Source: Chenopodium formosanum
Lineage: Eukaryota; Streptophyta; Magnoliopsida; Caryophyllales; Amaranthaceae
Assembly: GCA_024500155.1 (NCBI GenBank)
Contig: CM044874.1
Location: 43,842,384-43,906,383, forward strand
Reading direction: 5' to 3'
DNA length: 64,000 nt
Shown here: positions 20,424-31,969 of the stretch, piece after piece
Layout of the letters: every line of letters starts with the position of its first letter
Numbering within the stretch: position 1 is the first letter of the stretch
Notes under the pieces: model-generated
The model's input: only the letters and a program-made list of their open reading frames with translations
What the model was told of the DNA's origin: nothing
Databases searched by the model: none
Made by a program: the position numbers and the translations under genes

Positions 20424-22368
20424 CTTAGGGAATATTTCAAGTGTTAATCCCCTAGCTTGAACCCCACTGTGATCATACACTAAAGTACGGTGGCGTCCAA
20501 AGGGAAAGAAGATAGAGCAAAAGAGTCGCCAACAAGTTTTAGGAACTTGTAAACCGTTCACGAGGTGAAGGTTACACCCCTAAACGATCCAAGAGATCGT
20601 CAACTCCATAAGGTCTTGAACCAAATAGGGTTCGGGGATGAAGGTACAAATCCAACCTAAAAGAGTTTGAACCTGCCCTAATAATAGGCCTCTACTTTAT
20701 TCTGATCGTATTCATGTGCGCTTTCTGACTAACATGCAATCATTAGGATTACCCTAAACCTGTTTATCTATGTTGATTGAATATAAATGCACAAATAAAA
20801 CTATTACTGACGATCACTTGAATTATAATCACATTAACCCTAAACAAGATTATTAATTATCTTATATAAGCGTGATTACAAGTACCAGTTCCCTTTAAAC
20901 ATGCATAAAAGGTGTGATCAAGAAATAACAATAAATTTAACCAAGCAACATAATATATAATCATCATAATAATAATTATATTCATAAAATTATAATAATA
21001 ATAATATTCATAACCATAATCATGAATCATAAAAATAATCATAAATCCTGTTAAAGCATAATAATAATAGCAAGATCCTAGGCATGATACTAACAAGATT
21101 AATAACAAACCCTAGCATGTCACTAAGCAATAAAAATTAAATCTTTAACCCTAACATGATACTAACAATCATAAATATTAGGAAGAAAAAAGAAGGCATC
21201 ATAACAATCATACTTGACATTAAATTTACCATAGACATGATACTAGGAATGTCATAACATCAATAAAAACCATTAAAGTACTTAATTTGATGCCTCGTAT
21301 CTCTTTTTAATGACAAAATACACGCGTTAGTAACTTCAAGGAAAATAATAAACAAAACAATTAAATTAAATAATTGAAAGAGAGATTTGGGACCAAACCC
21401 TCAGAAATTAAACCTTTCACGTATAGGGCGAAGGCAACTTCGAATTTGGCTAGGTGTTTCTAGTGCTAATGAACGCGGAATTTTTATATTTGAGAAAAGG
21501 CTAGTTTAGAAAATAGAGAGAGAGAAAAAGAATAATGAAGGAAATCTTGATGAGAGTTGGTAGATTGTAAATTATTGTAGGTTATTGTGGATGGATCAAA
21601 ACGGAGTTTTTACGACGTTATTTATAAAGAAATCAGGCAAAAAGATAAAATATCAAAAACAGAGTTCTAACGCGTAAAACAGGATTTAGCGCCAAGCGCT
21701 GACCTTGGCGCACAACGCCAAGGCTAGCGCCAGGCGCCAAGCGTAGCGTCAGGCACTATAGCTGGCGTTTGGCGCTGACTTAGAAATTCACGCCTTTTCT
21801 AAAAATCAGAAAGAAATTGTCGTACAGGAGGATAAAATCGTATTTTTCCTCAAAAATGCTCTTTGATTCTAATTAAAACTCTGAAAAGTCAACAAAAGCC
21901 AATTTATCCATGCTAATTGAATTAGGAATGAAAAGAACCTTCTAGAAGAATCTAGAATACCAAAACCATTCCTAATTGAATTAGGAATTATAAATCCATA
22001 TTAGGCCCTCCCCTAGATCATTGGGCCGCACATAAGGCTCAAACCGGGCCCAGTTCACTAAATTGGCCATAACTTCTTCAATATTTATTGAAATTGGACT
22101 TATAATATATCGTTGGAAAGGTCTTTTCAAACCCCATCCAACTACACCATTATTGGACCCATATCATGGACAAAATAAACTGTAATGAATGTTTTTCAAA
22201 AATAAGGTAAGAAAAAAATATTTTCAAAAAAACAGAAAGAATAGATATTTTAATAAAAACATCCTCATCACTAGACTTTTCACATTTTCGCTTTGTTCGA
22301 TAATCAAATGACGTGAAAGGTATTCATCACTAGGTTTGGTTTTGCGGAGACATATTTGGGTGTCTACA
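20424..22368 (-). repeat. 3' LTR of E
   Basis: Outer end TGTAGACACCC at 22368 next to the PPT; inner end a decayed TGTAGGG at 20424. The TATA (CTTTATAAATA on the minus strand) is at about 21619-21629, and the word array is at 21687-21779, about 58 bp upstream of it. Confidence 0.8.
21687..21779. repeat. U3 word array in 3' LTR of E
   Basis: Words AGCGCCAAGCGCTG, TTGGCGCAC, TAGCGCCAGGCGCC and TGGCGTTTGGCGCTG. Same position and type as in the 5' LTR (41107-41199). Confidence 0.8.
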
Positions 22369-22385
22369 GAAGCCCCCACTTTTAC
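22369..22385 (-). other. Polypurine tract of E
   Basis: The minus strand reads AAAAGTGGGGGCTTC directly before the 3' LTR, as in D. Confidence 0.7.
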
Positions 22386-22869
22386 TAAGTTTGGAGAAAC
22401 GCAAGTTTCGAAAACGAAAGTCAAAGTATTGGAGGGACGGAGAATGATTCAGAACGTTCTGCGATCCTAAATCATTCTTGTAACACTGATACCTGCAAAC
22501 TATCGTTAGTTAAACAGATAAGAGAGTTAAGAAACGCGTATCTTGCACCGTCAAGCACACGTCTCTTAAGGGTAACCGATTGTTGCATTTTTCTGTTGTG
22601 ACAACCTTCCACAATCTAGGGAACGCCATCTTGCTGTTTGTTTTGGCGATCTTCCGCAAGCTAGAGAATAACGCCAAAAGACTGCTACGCTTGTTACTTC
22701 CTCCAATTTCCGATGTGATAGTCTTCGAAAAGATCACTGCTTGTTGATCCTTAATGTTGCTATGCCAGTACGTCGGCGCTTTGCTGCTTGTGAACCGGTA
22801 TGTTGGTGCTTTTGTTGTGATGACAATCCTCTTTTCTTTGGGAATAGTTGCCAACACAACTCTTGTATG

Positions 22870-23605
22870 ATGTATGACAATCCAATTTAGGGAAAGTTGT
22901 CAATGCTTCGTAACAATCCATCCTTGGAAATGTTGCCACGATGAACCGACAATCCGTATCTCGGAAAATTTGCCAAAATCCAATTTTTGGGAAAAGTTGC
23001 CAATGCTTCGTAACAATCTGTCATAAGAACTTTGCTACGATCGACAATTCACATATTGGAACATAACTCTTGAAAGCAATCCACCTTGGAAATTTGCAAA
23101 CGCTATGTGACAATCCTTTTGGGAAAATATTGCCACTATTGACAATCCGCGTCTTGGAACATTTGCAAAAAAAAAGAGTCGACCGACAATCCACTTCGGG
23201 AAAATTTGCCACTTACTGAAATGAATGACGATCCACGTTGAGGAACCTTTTCGAAATTTATGATGAATAGAGACCTACAACAATCCTTTGGGAAATTTTG
23301 CCATAGGGAACTGGGTGTATGACAATCCAATCTCGGAAAACTTGCCAAAGAATCCATGAATGTATGACAATCTGAACTTGGAAAAACTTGCCAAACAAAG
23401 AAGGAGCACGACAATCCAATCTTGGGAAAATTGTCGTTGAAGAAGATGCACGACAATCCATATTTGGAAATATTGTCAGTTGGGGATGACAATCCAATTT
23501 TGGAAAAAATGTCGTTCAAGAAGAATGCGCGACAATCCATATTTGGAAATATTGTTGTTTAAGAAGAATGCGCAACAATCCATATTTGGAAATATTGTCG
23601 TTTAA
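22870..23605. repeat. Tandem array of hairpin-like units in 3' region of E
   Basis: About fifteen degenerate units, roughly 40-55 bases apart, share the core GACAATCCATATTTGGAAA plus TATTGTC. Each core has GACAAT at one end and ATTGTC at the other, so each unit can fold on itself. The array lies 0.5-1.2 kb inside the 3' LTR, where D has unrelated units. Confidence 0.85.
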
Positions 23606-23854
23606 GTGCTTGCTTTTAAACCGATACGTTAGTGCTTGTAATGAGCTAGTGTTTTAGGCGCTTAAGCTAAGTGAGATGATTTTTTGTCAGGTCAATCACT
23701 TACTATGATTGTAATTGAGCCGAATACTAATCATGTTAATTTGCTTATAGGGGCTAACTGGTGTACCAAGTAACCCGAAATTGCTGTATGAAGTCAAAAT
23801 AACCGTTCTGGGAGGCTTCGAGCTGTGTCGCTGCTGAAATATCGCTAGCAGAAG

Positions 23855-23950
23855 GAATTGGCTCTGTCGCTAAACGCTGAGATCTAGCGCCAGGCGCTAA
23901 AATCTGTTGCTAAACGCCAGATGTTGTTGTCTAGCGCTGGAGTCGGGTCT
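23855..23950. repeat. AGCGCC word array in 3' region of E
   Basis: Words TCGCTAAACGCTGAG, TAGCGCCAGGCGCTAA and AACGCCAGATG. Counterpart of 18178-18285 in D. Confidence 0.7.
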
Positions 23951-25924
23951 TCCCTATTCTGCTCTTGCTGCCGCTGTTGCTTGATTTTGCTTCGAACTTT
24001 GAGCTTGGTCGTTTCCTTTCAACCAAATCCGCTCAAATCTTTTGTAAATTAAAGCTCTTCATCTCTAATTTACTGATCCATGTAACTCCTCTAATCTTGG
24101 AGGAATCTCCTATATCATATTTGCGGTTTTTTCGAAAAAATTCCGGGAATGTCCTCGCTTGCTGGGATGCACCTGCATTATATCTTTGACTATAGGACTT
24201 TGCTTATCTTTCTTTAGGGTTGACCTAAGACTTAGTGTTGCTTGACTCATTGACTTGTCGTGACTCAAGGTATAAATTTGACTCGCTGTGATTGACTCGA
24301 GGTTGACTCCACTCAAAGTGTTTGACACATGTGTTAGACTCAAATCAAGGTGATATCATGACATGACTCAACGTGTACATGACTCGTGTGTGCATTGTAT
24401 TGTGATCGTGGAACTTGAAAATGCAAAAAAGAAAAATATTTCCGTCATTTTTGTGGAGGGTACGGACTTTCTCCCGAAAAAAGAAAGACACGAAAAATAA
24501 TTGAAGTGAATTTTTTTTTTAAGATGCATGTTGAATGAGCTTGATCCGTTAACGTTGTCTCTCACAGTACAAGGATTGTAACATCTTAGACTATCCTAGT
24601 TGACTCGATAATGAAAGTATTTAGGTAACTTAGACACGGAGGCTAAGCACTTCATACTTTGTGATGCAATGATGATTTATTGACGAGTGATGTTGATATG
24701 ACAAGGCATGCTTCAACGTTGTGTTAAGATTTCATGACAAAGGGTTCCTGAGGGAAGTATATTTGGTCATGTATCTGTGCAGTGTGTGAAAGTGATACTA
24801 AAGTTAGGCCGCAAAGGCTAAGTGTGTGAAAAATATATTGAAAAGAGTTAAATGATGGTGACTCTTGGGCTAGGTAAGCTAATGATGTAGGGATCAAGCC
24901 CCCAAGTCTAGCTCTAAATGAATAGGGATGAGCATAGGAGATCCCTTTATATGATTATTGTGTGAGTGTGTGAATGTGAATATGAATGCATTTTTATTAC
25001 GGCTGCACCTCGCACAAAAGTGTGTATACCTCAAGAAGGTCTTTTTAAGGGTTGTAACGTGGTTAGGCTAAAGGTTGGAGAAGAAGGGGATAAAAGGCTC
25101 TAGACCCTAGATAAGCCCCCAAGGTGAGCAACTTGGCTTTTAAATATTTGTATTTTCATGCTTGAGGGTTTTAACTCTTTTTTAGCTCTCTTTTTTTTGC
25201 TTTATTTATTTTTGCTCTCTTCTTTTTTTGCTTTTGCATATTTTTTTATTTTTATAAGTGTGGGCAATCCTGATCATGCAGTCTATCACTCACTTGGCAT
25301 TCATGTTTCTCAGGCACGGTACCGAGCACTCGATAAGAGACGCAATCTGAGACGTGTTCATATCGAAGACATTTTCATATCAAAGACATTGGAACACTTG
25401 CCCTTTTGTACACTTTTATTATTTTTTTTATTGATTTTTTTTTATTTATTTTGATCTTTTGAAATCACTCAAGCATTTTTGTAAAAAGAAAATTGCATAA
25501 GTTACACACTGCCCCATTCCAAGGTTAGGTAGATGTAGGTTGAAGAAAAAAAGGTCTATCGTTAGACGAGGCTCAAAGTGGTTTATCAAGAAGAGATTGT
25601 TTATTTGAAGGGTGAAAGGTAATATGATGTGGCTACAAGGGGTGCCTTAAATCATTGGTATACCTTGTGCTTAGTTTGACATGGATTTTTTTTATTTATT
25701 TTTTTTTTTGTGCAATTTAATGCGATGATCATATGCAAGAAAATAAATGCTCATTTTATTAAAAGGAAAAAAAAGAATCTACAAAATTAATCTAAGGGGA
25801 ATAAAAAGGTGTCCATGTTAGGCTTATTGAGGAAAGGGTAAATAAAAAAGAAATAGAAAAAGAGGTCACGAAATCTTATCGTTGAAGCTCGCCTCTTGTC
25901 TTGTGTTGTTTGTTTCATCATCAC
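23951..25924 (-). other. Conserved non-coding 3' region of E
   Basis: Matches D 16376-18177 in inverted orientation, including the GACTC-rich stretch (24230-24420) and the block with GGTACCGAGCACTCGATAAG (25318-25337). No reading frame is supported. Confidence 0.6.
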
Positions 25925-27129
25925 CTAGTCTTCTCGCTAGCTAGAGGCAATGGGATCTTGTTTGCTTCTATGAGATCTTAAATGAATGTTTGAAACCTGT
26001 AGCATTCATCAGTAGTATGACCGCGTCCTCGATGGTACTTGCAATAAGAGTTGGGATTCCATCTCAAAGATCGATTTTCCGGCGTTGGATCCTCGGTAGG
26101 GTCGGGCCAATAGGTTTGATTAACCCTCGATCATAGAGACGATCGAAAGCTGCATCGTAGGTCATTTCAATTGGTGTGAACTCTCTCCTGAGTTTCCTTT
26201 TAGATCCTTGATTGTCCATGGCTGAGACACCATTATGGTCAAAGGTACTAACTTTATTACTAGAGTGGGCGTTTTCGGAAGAAGAAGGATTGTCGTTCTT
26301 CTTTCCTTTCCAACCACTGTGGTTACTATTGTTAGTAGCTTTTTGTTTTGCGAGGTCATCTTCGATTTCAATTCCGATGTCATAATCGACCTTGAAAGTA
26401 TTCAGATTGTGTTGATATTTTAAATGCTTCGAATACTTCTCTTGGAGATTCTTGATAAACATCCTCACAGATTCTTTTTCAGTGGGCACCTCAATCATCT
26501 TAGCGGAAGTTTCCCTCCATTTATTAAAGAAAGAAGTAAAGCCTTCATTCTCTTTTTGTCTTAGCATCTCAAGTTGTCTATAATCGGTTTCAACTTGAAT
26601 ATTGCACTTGTACCTGTCAATGAAAGCGCTAACTATCAATTTCCAGGTAGAGGTTTTCTCTTTGTCAAGGGAGAAGAACCATTGTTGGCAACCGGTTTCA
26701 AGAGATAGAGAAAATAAAGAGGGAAACACTTTCTTATCAATACCCTTAACACTCATTGTTGTTTCAAATACTCTTAGATGAAAATAAGGGTTGTCAGTTG
26801 CCTTGAATTTTGGGATATCGTTGGCATTGTACTTATGCGGAAGAAGTTATTTATCCACCAAGACTCCTTGTGAACTAATGCCCTGAAATTTATAGTCACT
26901 AGATAGCTTGCTCAAGCTTTCTTGCATGAGGTTCATTTGTTGTTGCTTTACAGGGTCATCAATTTTGAGGGTTAAAGCCTTTAACACCTCAGTCACGTCA
27001 GTCAATTGACTCCTAAGTTCATTAACTTCCTCTTGGGTTTCCAGTATCCTTTTAGCCTTCCTCTTTTGACGAATCGGTTTATCAAAAAGTAAGACTTGAA
27101 TAAAGAGGTTATCCTTGATTAATCGCCCT
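25925..27129 (-). pseudogene. gag: gag of E, main part
   Basis: It begins at 27129, where F ends, with the lysine-rich segment KDNLFIQVLLFDKPIRQKRK and a coiled-coil-like stretch. An in-frame TAA lies at 26849-26847, then the capsid part with ETGCQQWFFSLD and RYKCNIQ. One TPIEMTY module follows, a frameshift near 26080-26100, and one knuckle, CKYHRGRGHTTDEC. A stop falls within the residues after the knuckle. Only one nucleocapsid module is present, against three in D. The first 17 codons are at 38315-38365 on the other side of F. Confidence 0.82.
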
Positions 27130-27617
27130 TGTTTTGGGTGTTTTTGTCCCTTGGGAGAGTTACGACACAAAGATTGATCCGGGGTGAGCTGTACCTGCAA
27201 AACAAACGGAGACACCAGTTGGGTGGTGCTCCGCCTCCGACGCACAAGTTAGAAACTTGAAGGGAGAAAAAGGTGCGGAAATTTAGGTAGGAATCTGCTC
27301 GGATTCCAAGCTCAGGATGTCACTATCAAAGAGTAAAATATGTAATAAATGATAAAACGTGCCCTCAAAATGAGGGACATCTCCCTATTTATAGGATCTT
27401 TGGAAATTGTGCCCCTGATTAGGTTACGGAACCCTAATCATTGGTGGGCTGCGCCATTTTGCGGCGTCCTCGGGATTTTGGCCTGAAGGCCGCCATTTTC
27501 CTTTTATTTCTGGAGTGACACGTGTCAAGCAGGGATTGGTCCACTTTGGGCCATCCTGAGGCTGACACGTGTTATCCTCTGATTGGACCACGTGGCGGGG
27601 TAAAATTACCCTAAACA
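27130..27617 (-). repeat. 3' LTR of F (488 bp)
   Basis: Plus strand TGTTTTGGGTG to CCCTAAACA. It matches the 5' LTR (37827-38314) end to end with a modest number of single-base differences. U3 is rich in CACGTG (G-box) words near 27530-27600. Confidence 0.9.
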
Positions 27618-27630
27618 TTTGCCCCTCACA
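27618..27630 (-). other. Polypurine tract of F
   Basis: The minus strand reads TGAGGGGCAAA immediately before the LTR start. It is identical in G (42715-42727). Confidence 0.7.
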
Positions 27631-27633
27631 GAT

Positions 27634-27766
27634 GTGACGTGGCACGCCACGTGGCATCTATGACACGTGTCACGCTCCGGTTGGTGGTAATTTTACCATA
27701 AAGAAGTAACCGTTCACCTTCTGAGTTAGTTACGGAAATGCTCCCGTATTTACCCTCTATATATAG
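27634..27766 (+). promoter_or_regulatory. Promoter of the antisense gene in F
   Basis: Three ACGT cores (27637, 27649, 27665) lie in bZIP/G-box-like contexts (TGACGTGG, CCACGTGG, ACACGTGT). About 90 bp downstream is a TATA box, TATATATAG, at 27758-27766. All lie outside the LTR and point away from it on the plus strand. G has the same layout. Confidence 0.6.
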
Positions 27767-30700
27767 CCATTTTACCCTCATAATTTTGCACGTTTACAAA
27801 AATTTCCTAGAGAGAAAAACTTTTAGAGAGCAGAAGTCATCCGTTTGAGTCAAACGCGAGTAAGAAAGTTTTTTCTTCGGCGACCCAGCCGGACCCGCCT
27901 TCCTTCAGATATCAAATCCAAAGGTACCGTCTCTGTCTCTCTCAGCTCTTTTCTTTTTTCACCGCTTGTACATATTTCTTGCAATAAATGGATGCATCAC
28001 CAACACACACGACACAACCTAGGTTAGAGTCCAGCCGGTCACCAAGGACGGCTAAGTCTAGGACTAGGAGTGCCGTCTCGGGGTGTTGGGACCACCCTTT
28101 GCCTTGGATTCCGACCAGTTATGTGTCTGTGCAGGACACTATGGCTCGGACAATGCAGACGGCAACGGATCCAAATTACAAAAGCGAAGGCTCGGGTGGC
28201 CAAACGCCTGAGGGAGAAACGTCTGGTCAGGGAGACCAGACGGCTCTGGAGAGATCCCCTCCGCGCGCCCCTTGAACCCCCGCTGACTCTTTCATGGAAG
28301 AGTGTGACCAAGGCGGCGACGAAGCCGTCTCTGCCCCCTTGGGTCAAAGTGAGGAGGAGACGGAGAGGGACAGCTCCGCCTCTACCTCTGAAAGCAGTGA
28401 TGACTTACCCCCGCTTCCGGATAGCGAGGAGGAAGAAAGGAAAAAGTGGAGCGAGAAGGATGATCCCTTCAGCATCCACGCCTCCTCCAAGGACCGGATC
28501 CAAATGGAGGAAAGCTTAAAGAATTTTACGAAAATGCACCCGCTAGGAGACGGGTATAGGATCCGGGTGCTGCCTGAGCTTGGCACCATCGCCTGGGGGG
28601 ACGATCAACAGAACTCCAACAGTTATTTCGGCTGTTATGAGGCGGCGTTCAAAGCTGGCCTTCGCTTCCCCCTTCACCATGCGGTGAAGGCAATTTTACG
28701 AGGCTACGGCCTTGGGGTTTGGCAACTAACCCCCAACTCTTGGACCAACATTCTGGGGTATGTTGCCGCCTGCGAGTTCCAGGGGCTTAACCCCGGCTGA
28801 GAGGCTTTTGCAAGCATGCACTATCTTAGAAGAAGCCCAGGCGGCTGGAGGGCGTGGTATACTCTAACCACAAAGCCGCAATATATGATGACCTTGGACA
28901 AGGTCTCAAAGTTCGATGGCTGGAAGCACAGGTTCTACCTGATGTCATCCCCAACCAGACGGGAAAATTATGAATTCCGTCTGTACAATAAGAAGCCCGA
29001 CTTGTTGGGCACGAAGTGCGCTCTTCCCCGGATCCTAGAGGAAGATTTTGACAAGATAATTGAGGCAGACTTTTTCGGCCTCACAGACGCAACTCTGTCA
29101 ACCGGGTAAACAATAAAAGTCCCCAAGAATTGGATCCTCAAGAGCGCCTGGTTCAGGGATGAGTGTTTCTTAGCCGCCTGCGGACTAGGGCACATGTTTT
29201 CAAAACGTATGCGCCTGAGTTTTTACCGTCTGTAGTATTTTTCTATCGAAATTGATTTACGATATTGACCAATTTCTTTCTTTTTACAGAATAAGCTCTA
29301 AACATGCTGTAGTCGGAGAAAACTCCTAAACAGTCTTCTGCAACCATCCGCAAAGATCTTGCGGAGAAAGCCGCGGCTGAGCTCAAGGCCAAGGTAACAA
29401 ACGCCTGACCCTTTCATACGTTGATCCTTTAAAATCATTTTCTCGGATGCTAACCTTAACTTTGGTTATTTTTTCAGGGAGGAGAGGTTGGAAAGTCATT
29501 TAAGAAACAACTCAAACGGGCTAGGGAGGAGAACCCTGTCGTTCTCAACAAAATCAAAAAATCCACCTCTTCATCAACTCCTGGCGCCTCAGCCGGGCCT
29601 AAGCCGATGCGGATAGCGGGGCGACTCGAGAAGGTAGGTGGCAGCCTGTGCCTTGATCTTGTTAACCCCTTATCAGCAGCCGTGGGGTTCACTACGCCTG
29701 CAAGTGATTCCCGCTTGGCCGGCTCTGAAGGTAAGAACCCTTTTGAATCCTCGCTTGAGCTGGGGTGGCCTTTACGGGTGAAATCCCACTCCCAACAGAA
29801 GTCATCCTCAGACGGTCGACAATAAATAGGTGTTGCCTTAGTTTCACACTCAACACGTATTGATTGTGGTGCAGATCAATCTCCCCGCGGGCCAGATGTC
29901 CAGAAGCTTGCCAAGGCCATGCTAGAAGCCGTCCGGAAGAGGGATAAGGACAATATCCCTGGGATACAGACGTTCAATCTTGGACGCATTCTATCCCTTC
30001 TGGCTGAGGTAAGAAACTTGTTAATTCAATTTTATTTTTTCAAGTGTCTTATCCCGCCTGTCATACTTATGCCGCCTGACTTTTTGCAGGCCATGCTGCG
30101 GGTGGACGGGCTCAAACTACCTTATTCCCGCAAACGGGAAGCGGTAAAAAGGGCCAAGAAGTCCGCCATAGACGTAGATAATATTGCTTTACACTCGACT
30201 ATCGTAAATGAACTTGAAACTAAAGTAATCATTATGACACAGGCGTCTAGAATCCAGCAGCTGGAGGCGGATCTAGAGACGGCCAAACATCAGGCGAGTG
30301 ATGCTGAGACGGCCCAGAAGAAGGCAGAGGAGGCCCGGAAGAAGGTGGACGAGAGCGCCAAGAAGGCTGATGAGGCGCTCAAGAAGGCCCAGACGGACCT
30401 TGGCACACTTAAAGGTGTTTTCGAAGAGAACACCAAACTGAAGGCCAAGGTTCAAAAGCTGGAGATGGAGGTTGCTCAGGCTCAGAAGAACTTTGCAGCA
30501 ACCCTGGAGGCGGAGCAAAACCGCCTTGTTGCTGAGAGTGACGCTGACAATGACGCCCGTATGAAGATTGCCTGGGCTTCCTTGTACCCAGACGCGGATT
30601 ATAGCATCTGGGCACTAGCGCACAGCTATGCCGAGTACGTGGTGTACTTGAGAGAAAAAGGCGAGCCAGAGCCTGCCTCTTTCGAAGCCTGGGTCAATTC

Positions 30701-30812
30701 CAATGAGCCGTCCGCGCCTGAGCTCCCTGGTCCTGGTGAAGCACAGGAGATACCCTCAGATGATGAGGAGAAGAAGGAGGACCAGGAGGCTCCGTCTGCA
30801 GGCCAGAAGTGA
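27767..30812 (+). pseudogene. Antisense extra gene of F: H3-tail-like N-terminus, gypsy-type transposon domain, coiled coil
   Basis: A multi-exon gene opposite to gag-pol. Probable intron 1 is 27924-28134 (ends TGTGCAG). The first ATG after it, 28141, begins MARTMQTATD, close to the histone H3 tail ARTKQTARKS. An acidic serine-rich part follows, then a domain resembling Pfam Transposase_28 (putative gypsy-type transposon), about 28600-29100, with AGLRFPLHHAV, WQLTPNSWTN and MTLDKVSKFDGWK. In-frame stops at 28273, 28798 and 29107 make this copy a pseudogene. Likely later introns are 29206-29289, 29392-29478 and 30009-30089, the last two with GT-AG ends. The C-terminal part (30090-30812) is an alanine/lysine coiled coil, the block KIAWASLYPDAD and an acidic tail. 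Function unknown. Confidence 0.75.
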
Positions 30813-31969
30813 CCACTCAGCGGTAGTATGCCAATCTTTGCGTTTTATTTTCTTTTATTCAGCAGTTGTATGCCAAAACTTACTTTTTCCGACCTGCGTG
30901 CCGAGTATCCTTGTATTTACCGGCTAAGGAGCCGGGTTAATTAATAATTTCTTTCTCCCAGACGGGGTCCGGTTAACATTTGATCCACTGCAACCGTTTG
31001 GTTGGGTGGACTTTTATGAAATGCACCGACTGAGTCGGTTTTGATCATTTTGCATTTGAATTTTTATTTTGTGCAAATTTTAATTTTTCAATTTTTGCCT
31101 ATCTTATCAAAAGCATGCGGCGATTTTTTGCCTAACTAGTCAATAGTTTGGTTGTCCTTGCCCCTGGACAGCTTTGTGATTGGTTTTAAGTGGAGTTGGT
31201 TGATTGACTTGAAAACGTCTGATGCTGCAAAGAGCATGATATGTTTGTAAGTCAATAAATCACAGTAGTGATTGCCCCAAACCAAGTGCACAGCCGTACA
31301 TCGACAGGCGTTTCAGTCACTACACAAACGGCGTTTGTCCGTCTTGGTAGAGATTTCATAGCCATTGAACAACTCTTTTGCCCCAATTGGGGTGGGAAGT
31401 GCAATTTTGGAAAAGATAACCTAAGTGAGAACTTCAGCCGGTGACCGACTGATGCCTATGGGCATCCGGTATCTAGTAACTTAATTCATTCTTCATAGGT
31501 TATTTTGGTCAGACGGCTATGAGTTGACCAATTTGGTCGTTCAATTTTTGCCGTCTGCATATGTACGTAGAACCGACAAATAGTCTGTTCTCTGCGACGA
31601 TTGCACCCGCAGGGGTGTCGCCGGACACCTTTGTCCATTTTAGCCTCTAATCTTGTTTGAGACCGGTTGTATAGCCACTAAACATTTTTGTGCTTAGTTT
31701 TTAGTCAGCATTGAATTTACACTAAGTATCGAACTTAGTTTTTAAACAAGCGGGTTAAATAAACAAAGTATCAAACTTAAATAAACAAGGGATCCGAGTA
31801 TTACCCAGGTGGTCCAACAAATGTAACCTTTACTAAGTGTCAAACTTAGTTAGGTAAAGAAGAATCCGCCTGGGTATTACCCGGATGGATAATCAAACAA
31901 TAACTCAATTTTGCAAACAAAGTCTGGATCTTCATTAATTGACTCATTGTTTACAAAAAGTTTACAATC
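30813..31969. other. Region between the convergent genes of F
   Basis: About 1.15 kb without a credible gene, matching 45964-47235 of G. It contains two imperfect hairpins built on TCCGCCTGGGT ATT ACCC (about 31790-31816 and 31863-31890), next to repeated ACTAAGTATCGAACTTAG words. Confidence 0.6.
31790..31890. repeat. Hairpin repeats between convergent genes of F
   Basis: Two imperfect palindromes with the loop ATT: GATCCGAGT/ACCCAGGTGGTC and ATCCGCCTGGGT/ACCCGGATGGAT. Three related ones are in G. Confidence 0.6.

Noticed and set aside
22870..23605. Series of GACAATCC repeats resembling a CRISPR array
   Set aside because: Repeats vary in sequence and spacing, and the intervals are themselves repeat-derived.
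25158..25454. 98-codon hydrophobic frame in the E 3' region
   Set aside because: It is translated T-runs. The D counterpart does not keep the frame.
28141..30812. Captured host gene in F
   Set aside because: The same gene occupies the same place in G, so it is a family component. Capture may be ancient but cannot be shown here.
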